DNA from: Chromobacterium piscinae
Lineage (GTDB): Bacteria > Pseudomonadota > Gammaproteobacteria > Burkholderiales > Chromobacteriaceae
Reading direction: 5' to 3'
Length of the DNA: 37,618 bases
NCBI RefSeq assembly: GCF_021129175.1
Contig: NZ_JAJOHV010000090.1
Coordinates: 1 to 37,618, forward strand
Shown here: one piece after another, positions 25,810-33,411 of the stretch
Layout of the letters: each line of letters begins with the position of its first letter
Position numbering within the stretch: the first letter of the stretch is position 1
Notes under the pieces: model-generated
Seen by the model: only the letters and a program-made list of their open reading frames with translations
What the model was told of the DNA's origin: nothing
The model's database searches: none
Program-made: the position numbers and the translations under genes

Positions 25810-25861
25810 GCGCGCCCGACTGCTATAATCGCCACCGATATTTCTTCCTCCAAAGGCCATC

Positions 25862-26578
25862 ATGCGACCTTCCGAACGTAGTGCCGACGCGATGCGCGTC
25901 GTGCGTCTGACCCGCTCCTACACCAAGCACGCCGAGGGTTCGGTGCTGGTGGAGTTCGGCGACACCAAGGTGATCTGCACTGCCAGCGTCGAGGAAACGG
26001 TGCCGTCTTTTCTCAAGGGCAAGGGGCAGGGCTGGGTGACCGCCGAGTACGGCATGCTGCCGCGCTCCACCGGCAGCCGGATGCGCCGCGAGTCCGCCGC
26101 CGGCAAGCAATCGGGCCGCACCCAGGAGATCCAGCGCCTGATCGGCCGCTCCCTGCGTGCTGTGACGGACCTGGCCAAGCTGGGCGAGCGTCAGATCGTC
26201 ATCGACTGCGATGTGATCCAGGCGGACGGCGGCACCCGCACCGCCAGCATCACCGGCGCCTATGTCGCGCTGGCCGACGCGATCCAGGGCCTGATCGACG
26301 CAGGCAAGTTGAGCGTCACCCCCTTGCGCGACCAGGTGGCGGCTGTATCGGTCGGCGTATATCGGGGACAGCCGGTGCTGGATCTGGACTATCTGGAAGA
26401 TTCGGACTGTGAAACCGACATGAACGTGGTGATGACTGGCAGCGGCCGCTTCGTCGAAGTGCAGGGCACTGCCGAGGGCGAGCCGTTCAGCGAGGAGGAG
26501 ATGGCGGCGATGCTGGCGCTGGCGCGCAACGGCATTACCGAATTGCTGGAGCATCAGCGGCGGGCATTGAAAGCTTGA
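25862..26578 (+). CDS. rph: ribonuclease PH
   Basis: This 238-residue phosphorolytic 3'-exoribonuclease trims tRNA 3' ends. It begins [12 protein letters not shown] and has the family blocks [52 protein letters not shown] and [17 protein letters not shown], covering RNA-binding arginines and the phosphate site. Full length. AAAGG lies before the ATG. It follows the kinase/phosphatase pair and ends at a bidirectional terminator. Confidence 0.98.
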   Translation: MRPSERSADAMRVVRLTRSYTKHAEGSVLVEFGDTKVICTASVEETVPSFLKGKGQGWVTAEYGMLPRSTGSRMRRESAAGKQSGRTQEIQRLIGRSLRAVTDLAKLGERQIVIDCDVIQADGGTRTASITGAYVALADAIQGLIDAGKLSVTPLRDQVAAVSVGVYRGQPVLDLDYLEDSDCETDMNVVMTGSGRFVEVQGTAEGEPFSEEEMAAMLALARNGITELLEHQRRALKA

Positions 26579-26605
26579 AGCCCGCTGACTGGCCGCTGGA
26601 CAGAG

Positions 26606-26630
26606 AAAAGCCGCCTTTGGGCGGCTTTTT
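26606..26630. terminator. bidirectional terminator between rph and the protease gene
   Basis: A 10-bp stem (26606-26615 with 26620-26629), A-run before and T-run after, lies between converging genes and fits both. Confidence 0.9.
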
Positions 26631-27439
26631 CATTTCTTGGCCGATTTGGCGATGAAGGCTTGCAGCGCCTTCTGGAACACCGGCGCGGACACGCTCATAT
26701 TGTCTTCCAGCTTGCGGCGGGCGGCGGGCGGCGCCGAGCTTTGCACGGCGACGATGGTGGCCTGGCCCTTGGCGTCGATGACGAAGATCGGCGAGCCGCT
26801 ATTGCCCTCCAGCGTGTCGCAGCGGTGGGTGAGGCGGCCGTCGCCGCGCAGCGCGGTGGCTTTGCAGCCATGGTGGGCGCGCAGATGGCGCTGATCGTCC
26901 ACCGGGTAGCCGCCCTGGGTGATGGTCCAGTTCTGTCTGGCCAGCAGTGTTTTCAATGCCTGGGCGTCGCCGGAGAATACCGGCACCGTGCCCTGGCTGT
27001 TGCCCAGCGGCGTGGCCAGCCGCACGAAGGCGAAGTCGCGCGGCGCGATGCGCGGCGGGATGTACAGGCCGTCGCGTTTGCGGATCAGGCCTTTGAGGAA
27101 GGCTTTGTCCACCTGTACTTCCTTGATGCGGCTCAGCGCCGTGTATTCGTCGCCCCACAGGCCGACGGTGAAGCTGGTGGCGGGGTCGAAACGGCCCTTC
27201 TCGTCGACGAAGCAGTGGCCGGCTGTCAACACCACGTCCGGGGCGACCAGGGTGCCGGTACAGATGGTGCGGGAGCGGGTTTCCAGCTGGCCCACGCTGC
27301 GCCAGGGCGCGCGTTCGGGCTTTTCCAGCACGCGGTCGTCCTTGCCGAAGAACAGGATCTTGTGTTCTTTGCTCAGCGGAGCGGATTGGACGAGGGCGGG
27401 GATCAGGGCGAGGCAGAGGGCAATGCGCGGCAGCTTCAT
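26630..27439 (-). CDS. exported trypsin-fold serine protease
   Basis: This 269-residue precursor has a signal peptide (about 1-20, ending QSA). The catalytic triad is visible: H75 in LTAGHC, D135 in RDFAFVRL and S214 in GNSGSP. Cysteine pairs C60/C76 and C192/C207 are placed for disulfides, so it acts in the periplasm or outside. D208, six residues before the serine, sits where trypsin has D189, which favours cleavage after Lys/Arg, although this Asp is common in V8-like relatives of other specificity. It follows a 300-residue lysine-rich repeat protein on the same strand, 89 bases downstream of it; the pair may be enzyme and substrate (inference). Confidence 0.9.
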   Translation of the reverse strand: MKLPRIALCLALIPALVQSAPLSKEHKILFFGKDDRVLEKPERAPWRSVGQLETRSRTICTGTLVAPDVVLTAGHCFVDEKGRFDPATSFTVGLWGDEYTALSRIKEVQVDKAFLKGLIRKRDGLYIPPRIAPRDFAFVRLATPLGNSQGTVPVFSGDAQALKTLLARQNWTITQGGYPVDDQRHLRAHHGCKATALRGDGRLTHRCDTLEGNSGSPIFVIDAKGQATIVAVQSSAPPAARRKLEDNMSVSAPVFQKALQAFIAKSAKK

Positions 27440-27462
27440 CGTGGTGGCACCTGGAAATGGAA

Positions 27463-27484
27463 ACGGGGCGCCGAAGCGCCCCGT
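27463..27484 (-). terminator. UUCG-loop hairpin between the repeat protein and protease genes
   Basis: On the minus strand a perfect 9-bp stem (ACGGGGCGC with GCGCCCCGT) closes a TTCG tetraloop and runs into TTTCC. It lies 45 bases after the repeat-protein stop and may terminate or only partly attenuate. Confidence 0.6.
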
Positions 27485-27528
27485 GCAATGCTATGCCGCT
27501 GAGTGATCAGACGGCGTCGGCACTGGAA

Positions 27529-28431
27529 TTACTTGGCAGCGGAAGCGGCCTTCTTCTTGCCGGCTTTCTTGGCCGGAGCGGAAGCTTCTTTCTTAGCAGC
27601 TTGAGCCTTTTGAGCGGCGGAAGCTTCTTTCTTGGCTACGTGCTTCTTGGCGTGCTTGTGGGCAGCCTTCTTAGCCGGAGCGGAAGCGTCGGCCTTAGCG
27701 GCTTGGGCTTTTTGAGCAGCGGAAGCTTCTTTCTTGGCAGCGTGCTTCTTAGCGTGGTGCTTGTGAGCCTTCTTGGCTTTCGGAGCGGAAGCGTCGGCCT
27801 TGGCGGCTTGGGCTTTCTGAGCGGAAGCTTCTTTCTTGGCTACGTGCTTCTTGGCCTTCTTGGCCTTCGGAGCGGAAGCGTCGGCCTTGGCGGCTTGGGC
27901 TTTTTGAGCAGCGGAAGCTTCTTTCTTGGCAGCGTGCTTCTTAGCGTGGTGCTTGTGAGCCTTCTTGGCCTTCGGAGCGGAAGCGTCGGCCTTAGCGGCT
28001 TGGGCTTTCTGAGCGGAGGCTTCTTTCTTGGCTACGTGCTTCTTGGCCTTCTTGGCCTTCGGAGCGGAAGCGTCGGCCTTGGCGGCTTGGGCTTTTTGAG
28101 CAGCGGAAGCTTCTTTCTTGGCAGCGTGCTTTTTAGCCGCGTGCTTGTGAGCCTTCTTGGCCTTCGGAGCGGAAGCGTCGGCCTTGGCGGCTTGAGCCTT
28201 CTGAGCGGAAGCGTCCTTCTTGGCTACGTGCTTCTTGGCCTTCTTGGCCTTCGGAGCGGAAGCGTCAGCCTTGGCGGCTTGAGCCTTTTGAGCGGAAGCT
28301 ACTTTTTTCTTTTCGGCCTTCTTGGCCTTGTGGATTGCCGGAGCGGAAGCGGCGGCCTTTTCAGCGGCGAAGCCGTTAGCGGACACCAGGCTGAAAGCAG
28401 CGGTCAGGGCGAGCAGAGCCAGCTTTTTCAT
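27529..28431 (-). CDS. Asr-like (acid-shock) Lys/Ala/His repeat protein, exported
   Basis: This 300-residue precursor has a signal peptide (about 1-22, ending GFA) and an otherwise disordered, very basic body of Lys, Ala, Ser and His. It is built from alternating units: A, KKAKKHVAKKEASAQKAQAA-type (29 residues), and B, with HKHHAKKHAAKKEAS (35 residues). Three A-B pairs of 64 residues are followed by a divergent end. QKAQAAK occurs eight times; the same heptad occurs in E. coli Asr, an acid-induced periplasmic chaperone of about 100 residues controlled by RstA. This gene lies directly downstream of rstB with an RstA-box match before it. Full strength AGGAG precedes the ATG at 28431. A histone-H1-like role is excluded by the signal peptide. 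The Asr relationship is by composition, motif and context, not proven homology. Confidence 0.8.
   Translation of the reverse strand: MKKLALLALTAAFSLVSANGFAAEKAAASAPAIHKAKKAEKKKVASAQKAQAAKADASAPKAKKAKKHVAKKDASAQKAQAAKADASAPKAKKAHKHAAKKHAAKKEASAAQKAQAAKADASAPKAKKAKKHVAKKEASAQKAQAAKADASAPKAKKAHKHHAKKHAAKKEASAAQKAQAAKADASAPKAKKAKKHVAKKEASAQKAQAAKADASAPKAKKAHKHHAKKHAAKKEASAAQKAQAAKADASAPAKKAAHKHAKKHVAKKEASAAQKAQAAKKEASAPAKKAGKKKAASAAK
27720..28298 (-). repeat. 192-bp higher-order tandem repeat within the Asr-like gene
   Basis: The sequence GGAAGCTTCTTTCTTGGCAG recurs at 27721, 27913 and 28105, exactly 192 bases (64 codons) apart, so the DNA repeat unit is the A-B protein pair. Boundaries are approximate. 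Confidence 0.85.
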
Positions 28432-28506
28432 TTACGAAACTCCTAAGTTTCTTTCGATTGGGTTGAAACGGACCCGAAGAAGTCCTAATTCAGGGCGAAT
28501 GCTATC

Positions 28507-28520
28507 GGTGGCAAGATGTA
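28507..28520 (-). promoter_or_regulatory. second, weaker RstA-box-like site
   Basis: Read on the minus strand, TACATCTTGCCACC matches 9 of the 12 defined positions of TACATNTNGTTACA. It lies exactly 40 bases from the stronger site, in the same orientation, about 80 bases before the Asr-like start codon. Confidence 0.35.
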
Positions 28521-28546
28521 GCGTCTAGGGTAGGCGTGTATCTCAA

Positions 28547-28560
28547 TGTTACAAAATGTA
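28547..28560 (-). promoter_or_regulatory. RstA-box match upstream of the Asr-like gene
   Basis: Read on the minus strand, TACATTTTGTAACA matches 11 of 12 defined positions of the E. coli RstA box as I recall it, TACATNTNGTTACA. It starts two bases beyond the rstB stop codon and about 115 bases before the Asr-like start, so RstA probably controls that gene. Confidence 0.65.
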
Positions 28561-28562
28561 CA

Positions 28563-29837
28563 TTAGGCTGTCGGCCAGCGAAGCAAAAAGCGCGCGCCGC
28601 CCATCGGCGAACTTTCCACCTTGATGCTGCCCCGGTGAGCGCGGGCGATGCCGGCGACGATGGCCAGCCCCAGGCCGTGGCCGCCGGTCTTGCGGCCGCG
28701 GCTTTCATCCAGGCGGATGAAGGGGTCGAACACCCGTTCGCGGTCTTCCTCCGGGATGCCGGGGCCGTCATCGTCGACGATGATGCAGCATTGCTGCTTG
28801 TCGACCAGGATGTGGGTGGCGACGACGGCGTTGGCGTGGCGGCGGGCGTTGGACAGCAGGTTGTCCAGCGCGCGGGTGATCAGGTGTTCGTCGGCGGTGA
28901 TGGTGAGCTCTTCACCGGCCGGTTCGATCCAGTGGATTTCCTGCGCCAGCGCCGCCTGGCCGGCGATGCGGTCGCGCGCCCAGGGCAGCGCGTTGAAGCT
29001 GCTCAGCGTCAGCGGCGCTTCGGGGCGGTCCAGCCGAGCGTGGAACAACAGCTCCTCCACCAGCTTGTCGATGGCGGTGAGGTCGCGCTCGATGGCTTGC
29101 CGCTCCGGCGCTTCTTCATCGCCCTCCAGCAGCGCCAGCCGGTAGCGCAGCCGCGCCAGCGGCGTGCGCAGCTCGTGGGCGACGGCGTTGGTCAGCGTCT
29201 TCTTGCTGTTGATCAGCGCGCCGATATTGTCGGCCATGTGGTTGAAGGCGACGCCGAGATGGTGGACGCCCGAATGCGGCGGCAGGTCGACGCGGGCGGA
29301 CAGGTCGCCGTTGGCCAGCAGGCCGGCGGTGCGCTCCAGCGCCACCAGGTCGCGCCAGTGGGGGCGCATCCAAAGGAACACCGGAATCGCCAGCGACAGG
29401 CCCAAGAGGCCCAGCAACGCGTAGTCGAACCACTTGAGCCGGTGCAGGAAGAACAGGTAGCGCAGCGGGCCGGCCACTAATAGATAGTTGCTGTCCTGCA
29501 GCTTCTGCAGGAACAGGTATTTGTCCTCCAGCATCACGATTTCGCCGCGGTCGAGCGCCTCTCTCGATTCTTCGTCGAGGATGTAGTTGCTCATCTTCTC
29601 CACCTTCACGCGGAAGGTGAAGCCGTAGTCGGCGTTGGCCAGGGTCTCGCTCCAGCGGTCTTCCGGCACGCCGCGCAGGTCGGCTTCGATCAGCGACAGC
29701 GTGGTGCGCAGCAGGTCGGCCAGATAGCGTTCGCCGACGTCGTCGACCGCCTGCTTGTACACCACGCCGACCATGACTACCGCGACCAGGAAGCAGGCCA
29801 TCAGCAGCAGGTAGAACTGGACGAAAAGGCGGCGCAT
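28563..29837 (-). CDS. rstB: sensor histidine kinase RstB
   Basis: This 424-residue inner-membrane kinase closely resembles E. coli RstB along its length: MRRLFVQFYLLLMACFLVAV, GEIVMLEDKYLF, and AIPVFLWMRPHW. It has TM1 (about 8-28), a periplasmic sensor, TM2 (about 138-156), HAMP, a dimerisation domain with phospho-acceptor H221 (AHELRTPLARL), and an ATPase domain with the N, G1 and G2 boxes (DNLLSNARRHA, DDDGPGI, GGHGLGLAIV). In enterics RstBA responds through PhoPQ and to acid. It begins six bases after rstA, so the two are co-transcribed. Confidence 0.95.
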   Translation of the reverse strand: MRRLFVQFYLLLMACFLVAVVMVGVVYKQAVDDVGERYLADLLRTTLSLIEADLRGVPEDRWSETLANADYGFTFRVKVEKMSNYILDEESREALDRGEIVMLEDKYLFLQKLQDSNYLLVAGPLRYLFFLHRLKWFDYALLGLLGLSLAIPVFLWMRPHWRDLVALERTAGLLANGDLSARVDLPPHSGVHHLGVAFNHMADNIGALINSKKTLTNAVAHELRTPLARLRYRLALLEGDEEAPERQAIERDLTAIDKLVEELLFHARLDRPEAPLTLSSFNALPWARDRIAGQAALAQEIHWIEPAGEELTITADEHLITRALDNLLSNARRHANAVVATHILVDKQQCCIIVDDDGPGIPEEDRERVFDPFIRLDESRGRKTGGHGLGLAIVAGIARAHRGSIKVESSPMGGARFLLRWPTA

Positions 29838-29843
29838 CCGCGC

Positions 29844-30557
29844 TTACTCCCAGCCGGACAGCGAGAACAGGTAACCGCGGTTGCGCACGGTCTTGATGCG
29901 GAACGGCTCGCTGGGGTTGTCGCCTAGTTTCTTGCGCAGCCGCGAGATCGCCACGTCTATGCTGCGGTCCAGGCCGTCGTAATCGACGCCGCGCATTTCC
30001 TTCAGCAGCAAGTCGCGGTTCAGGGTTTCGCCGGCGTGGCTGGCCAAGAGCCACAGCAGGTCGAAGTCGGAGGTGGACAGCGGGATCTTCTCGCCGGCCA
30101 GCACCACGTCGCGGCTGACCGGGTCGATCGACAGCTGGCCGAACACCGCCTTGCGCGAACCCTTGGCCGGCTGCGCCTCGACGGGTTGGGCCGGGCGCAG
30201 ATTGCGCAGCTGCGCGCGCAGCCGGGCCACCAGCACCGACGGCGGCGTGGTTTTCAGGATGTAGTCGTTGGCGCCCAGCTCCAGGCCCAGGATCTGGTTC
30301 ATGTCGCTGTCCAGCGAGGTCAGCATGATGATGGGGCCGTCGAACTTGGGCCGCAGCTCGCGGCAGATCGACAGGCCGTCCTTGCCCGGCAGCATGATGT
30401 CCAGCAGCACCATGTCCGGCGCTTCGCGGGCGATGGTGTCCAGCGCGGCGTCGCCGCGCGGTTCGATCACCACTTCCATTTCGTGGCGGGACAGGAAATC
30501 GCTGATCAGTTCGGCGAGGTCGGCGTCGTCTTCGACGAATACGATGCGATGGGTCAT
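29844..30557 (-). CDS. rstA: response regulator RstA
   Basis: This OmpR/PhoB-type regulator of 237 residues has a receiver domain with phospho-acceptor D53 (VLLDIMLPGKDG), the RstA-specific TSLDSDMNQILGLELGANDY block, and a C-terminal winged helix containing YDGLDRSIDVAISRLRKKLG and IKTVRNRGYLFS. Similarity to E. coli RstA is high throughout. The start at 30557 (MTHRIVFVEDD) aligns with the E. coli N-terminus; an in-frame ATG at 30569 adds four residues. Likely targets include the Asr-like gene, preceded by a matching box 2 kb downstream. Confidence 0.95.
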   Translation of the reverse strand: MTHRIVFVEDDADLAELISDFLSRHEMEVVIEPRGDAALDTIAREAPDMVLLDIMLPGKDGLSICRELRPKFDGPIIMLTSLDSDMNQILGLELGANDYILKTTPPSVLVARLRAQLRNLRPAQPVEAQPAKGSRKAVFGQLSIDPVSRDVVLAGEKIPLSTSDFDLLWLLASHAGETLNRDLLLKEMRGVDYDGLDRSIDVAISRLRKKLGDNPSEPFRIKTVRNRGYLFSLSGWE

Positions 30558-30637
30558 GCGGGTATCCATGCAGTTGATTGGCGGTTTGCCGGCAAGTATC
30601 TCGCGCCGGGAGCCGCGGCTCAAGTGCGGACAGCCGC

Positions 30638-31528
30638 TCAGGCGGGCTCCCGGCCGGGCAGGAACAGCGGATTGAAGCCGATGCGCGCGAAACCGGCCTC
30701 GCCGGCCAGCAGGTCCAGCGCCAGGCTGGCCAGATCGTCGGCGCCGGCCTCCGCATCGGCATCGAGCAGCAAGGAAATCTGCTTCAGCGCGCCATGGCAT
30801 TCGCCGCAGGCTTCCACTTCGCGCGCGCCGCGTTCCTGATGAGGTTGCCGATGGTTGGGGTCGGCGGGGACATGGTCCTGCGCCGCCAGCGAGTAGTAAT
30901 GCAGATCCCGGCTGTTGCCGCAGGATAGGCAGCGCACCCGGCCTACCGGCCAGGCGTGGCTGCACATCGAGCACACCACGTAGCGCTGGGCGTGGCCGCT
31001 GTCGCCGCGCAGCAGCAGCGAGGCCAGCGGCAGGCCGCCGCAGCATGGGCAACGCGCTTCCTGGCTCTGCGGCTCGGGCAGCGGCCGCTGGCGGATGCTG
31101 CGGGTGGCCTGAGCCTGCAAGGCTGCGCCCAGCAGCGGCAGCGCAGCGAACAAGGGACCGTCGGACGGATAGTCGCCGTTGATCAGATGCTCGGCCAGCC
31201 GGCTGAGTGCGGCGGCGTCCAACGCCAGCAGGGAATCAAGACTGGCCTGGACGGGGGCGGGCAGCTGCGGCGCCAGCGCCTGGGCCAGTTTTTCCAGCGC
31301 GGCGCGCGGATCGAGCCGGGAGGCGTCGTGCAAGGCTTGCTGCTGCTGGCAGATGGCGGCGCACAGCCGCAGAAAATCGGCCATCGAGTGGCCGTCGGCC
31401 AATTGCAGCAGCCGCGCGGCGCGGCGGGCGAAGATGCCGGTCGGCGGCCGCAGCACGGGCAGGCTCATCAGGGGGGCGTCGCCGGCGAGTATCTGTTCGG
31501 CCGGCAGGATGGGTTGGGTGGGGGTCAT
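30638..31528 (-). CDS. fdhE: formate dehydrogenase accessory protein FdhE
   Basis: This 296-residue cytoplasmic protein carries the four FdhE CxxC pairs (CPCC, CSMC, CLSC, CGEC) that bind iron, with an HAWPVGRVRCLSCGN segment typical of the family. FdhE is needed for maturation of respiratory formate dehydrogenases, acting on the catalytic subunit before Tat export. It lies downstream of fdnGHI after a 369-base gap, so it may have its own promoter. The N-terminal half is Ala/Leu-rich and helical. Confidence 0.93.
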   Translation of the reverse strand: MTPTQPILPAEQILAGDAPLMSLPVLRPPTGIFARRAARLLQLADGHSMADFLRLCAAICQQQQALHDASRLDPRAALEKLAQALAPQLPAPVQASLDSLLALDAAALSRLAEHLINGDYPSDGPLFAALPLLGAALQAQATRSIRQRPLPEPQSQEARCPCCGGLPLASLLLRGDSGHAQRYVVCSMCSHAWPVGRVRCLSCGNSRDLHYYSLAAQDHVPADPNHRQPHQERGAREVEACGECHGALKQISLLLDADAEAGADDLASLALDLLAGEAGFARIGFNPLFLPGREPA

Positions 31529-31897
31529 GGTTAGTCGCGGCGATTTATTTTGAGAGTAGCCTAGCGTATTGAGACAGTATCTGGGTTGTGTCCGCTGCGC
31601 GGACGATATTTAGGTGGCGGTTCCGCCCGCCGGACGGGCCAGGGGCTGTGCGGCCAGCCCCTTAGCGATCCCCGGCCGCCCCTGCAGCCCGCGAAACCGC
31701 GCTCAAAAAGCGGTTGGCAAGGCGCCGCCGAAACTCGCCGCGCGCTAGCGTCGCGCGGCGTCGAACAAATCGGCGGCTTAAAACCTTGCCAGCCGCTTTC
31801 TGGGCGGCGCGTGCAGAAGGGGATGATTGTCGCTCCGTTGTCCAGGTGCTCATAAGGCCAAGCTCTAAGGCCCGCCTGCAGCTGCAGGATCATGATC
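31529..31897. other. GC-rich non-coding stretch, possible dispersed repeat
   Basis: No gene is supported in these 369 bases between fdnI and fdhE. Frames exist on both strands but are Arg/Pro/Gly-rich without motifs. A perfect 9-bp hairpin with a 7-base loop (31736-31760) is surrounded by several CGCCGC-rich segments, the look of a dispersed intergenic repeat. Confidence 0.4.
31736..31760. repeat. GC-rich inverted repeat in the fdhE-fdnI gap
   Basis: The arms CGCCGCGCG and CGCGCGGCG (9 bp, perfect) flank CTAGCGT. No T-run is present, so it resembles a REP-type palindrome more than a terminator. Confidence 0.4.
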
Positions 31898-32515
31898 CTA
31901 TTTCTTCCCCATCATTTCCTTATACCAGCCTGGATGATGCTTCTTGGCCCAGGCATGGGTGACCACCCCTTCCACCATCGCCCGTATCGTGCCCTTCACC
32001 CACAGCGCGGCGTAGACGTGGACGATGATGCTGGCGATCAGCGCGGTGGCCGCCCAGGCGTGCAGCAACAGGGCGAGGCGGATTACCGGGATCGGGAAAT
32101 AGCCGGAAAAGTACTGGCGCCAGGCGATGATGCCGGTGACCAGCATGGTGGCCACGCATAGGGTCATGATCCAGAACATCGCCTTCTGGCCGCCGTTGTA
32201 TTTGCCTACCTCTACGGTCTCATGGCCGCGCAGCACGTCCTTCACCGCCATCATCCACTTGATGTCCTGGCTGTTGATCAGGTTGCGCCGCCAGTAGCGG
32301 AAAAATTGGACGAAAAAGCCGACGAACATCAGCACGCCGACGAAGGGGTGCACCATGCGCGCCAGCTGCGGCGTGCCGAACACGCCGGTCAGCCAGAAGA
32401 AGGCCGGGTAGAACAGCGCCAGGCCGGACAGCGCCAGCAGGACGAAGCAGATGGCGACGATCCAGTGATTGATCCGCTCGGCGGCGCTGTAGCGCTGCAG
32501 CAGTTTTTCTTTCAT
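31898..32515 (-). CDS. fdnI: formate dehydrogenase-N cytochrome b556 (gamma) subunit
   Basis: This 205-residue inner-membrane cytochrome b has four membrane segments (about 18-42, 55-74, 110-131 and 147-172 by eye) and histidines placed for two b hemes ([41 protein letters not shown]). It accepts electrons from the beta subunit and reduces menaquinone or ubiquinone. ATGA overlap with the beta gene (32512-32515) shows translational coupling. FdnI and FdoI cannot be told apart from sequence. Confidence 0.93.
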   Translation of the reverse strand: MKEKLLQRYSAAERINHWIVAICFVLLALSGLALFYPAFFWLTGVFGTPQLARMVHPFVGVLMFVGFFVQFFRYWRRNLINSQDIKWMMAVKDVLRGHETVEVGKYNGGQKAMFWIMTLCVATMLVTGIIAWRQYFSGYFPIPVIRLALLLHAWAATALIASIIVHVYAALWVKGTIRAMVEGVVTHAWAKKHHPGWYKEMMGKK

Positions 32516-33399
32516 CGCTTGTCCTCCTCGCGGGTTTCGCTTTCCTCGTCGTCATCGGCGCGGTTGGGTCCGACGGTGATGTAGTGCAGGAAGCCGAACA
32601 GGCCGGCGGCGGCGATGCCTATCGTCGCCAGCGGTTTGAGCAAGCCCTTCCACAATTGCACGGTGGGGCTGATCTCCGGGTTGTTGGGCAGGCCGGAATA
32701 CTGCTCCGGCTTGTCGGCGTGGTGCAGTACGTACATCACGTGGGTGCCGCCGACGCCTTGAGGGTCGTACAGGCCGACATGCTGATAGCCGCGCCGCTGC
32801 AGGTCGGCCACCCGTTCCGCCGCCACTTCCTTCATGTCTTCCTTGGAGCCGAACTGGATGGCCCCGGTGGGACAGGTCTTGACGCAGGCCGGCTCCAGGC
32901 CGACGGCGACGCGGTCCGAGCATAGCGTGCACTTGTAGGCCTTGTTGTCTTCCTTGCTGATGCGCGGGATGTTGAACGGACAGCCGGCGATGCAGTAGCC
33001 GCAGCCTATGCAGTTTTCCTGGTGGAAGTCGACGATGCCGTTGCTGTACTGGACGATGGCGCCCGGCGACGGACAGGCTTTCAAACAGCCGGGGTCGGCG
33101 CAGTGCATGCAGCCGTCCTTGCGGATCAGCCACTCCAGCTTGCCGTTGCTTTCCTCCTCGGCGAAGCGCATCACCGTCCAGGCTTTGGCGGACAGGTCGG
33201 TGGGGTTGTCGTAGACGCCGATGTTGTGGCCGACTTCCTCGCGGATGTCGTTCCATTCGGAACAGGCCACCTGGCAGGCCTTGCAGCCGATGCAGGTGGA
33301 GGTGTCGATCAGCTTGGCCACTTCCAGCGTCTGGCGGACCTTGGGGCTTTCGGTCGGGCTGGCGGAGCGGCGGTGGATATCCAGGGATTGCAATGGCAT
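32512..33399 (-). CDS. fdnH: formate dehydrogenase-N iron-sulfur (beta) subunit
   Basis: This 295-residue protein has four cysteine clusters: [35 protein letters not shown], and CTLC with CVKTC, holding four 4Fe-4S centres as an electron wire. A C-terminal membrane anchor ([18 protein letters not shown]) is followed by a charged cytoplasmic-type tail. It has no own signal and is probably carried across by the Tat-exported alpha subunit. AAGGAG precedes the ATG. It follows fdnG by 12 bases and overlaps fdnI. Confidence 0.95.
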   Translation of the reverse strand: MPLQSLDIHRRSASPTESPKVRQTLEVAKLIDTSTCIGCKACQVACSEWNDIREEVGHNIGVYDNPTDLSAKAWTVMRFAEEESNGKLEWLIRKDGCMHCADPGCLKACPSPGAIVQYSNGIVDFHQENCIGCGYCIAGCPFNIPRISKEDNKAYKCTLCSDRVAVGLEPACVKTCPTGAIQFGSKEDMKEVAAERVADLQRRGYQHVGLYDPQGVGGTHVMYVLHHADKPEQYSGLPNNPEISPTVQLWKGLLKPLATIGIAAAGLFGFLHYITVGPNRADDDEESETREEDKR

Positions 33400-33411
33400 G
33401 AGCCGGGCTCC

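Noticed and set aside
27457-28446. 329-codon plus-strand Gly/Leu/Ser repeat protein
   Set aside because: Complement of the Lys/Ala repeats. The minus strand has the signal peptide, ribosome site and RstA box.
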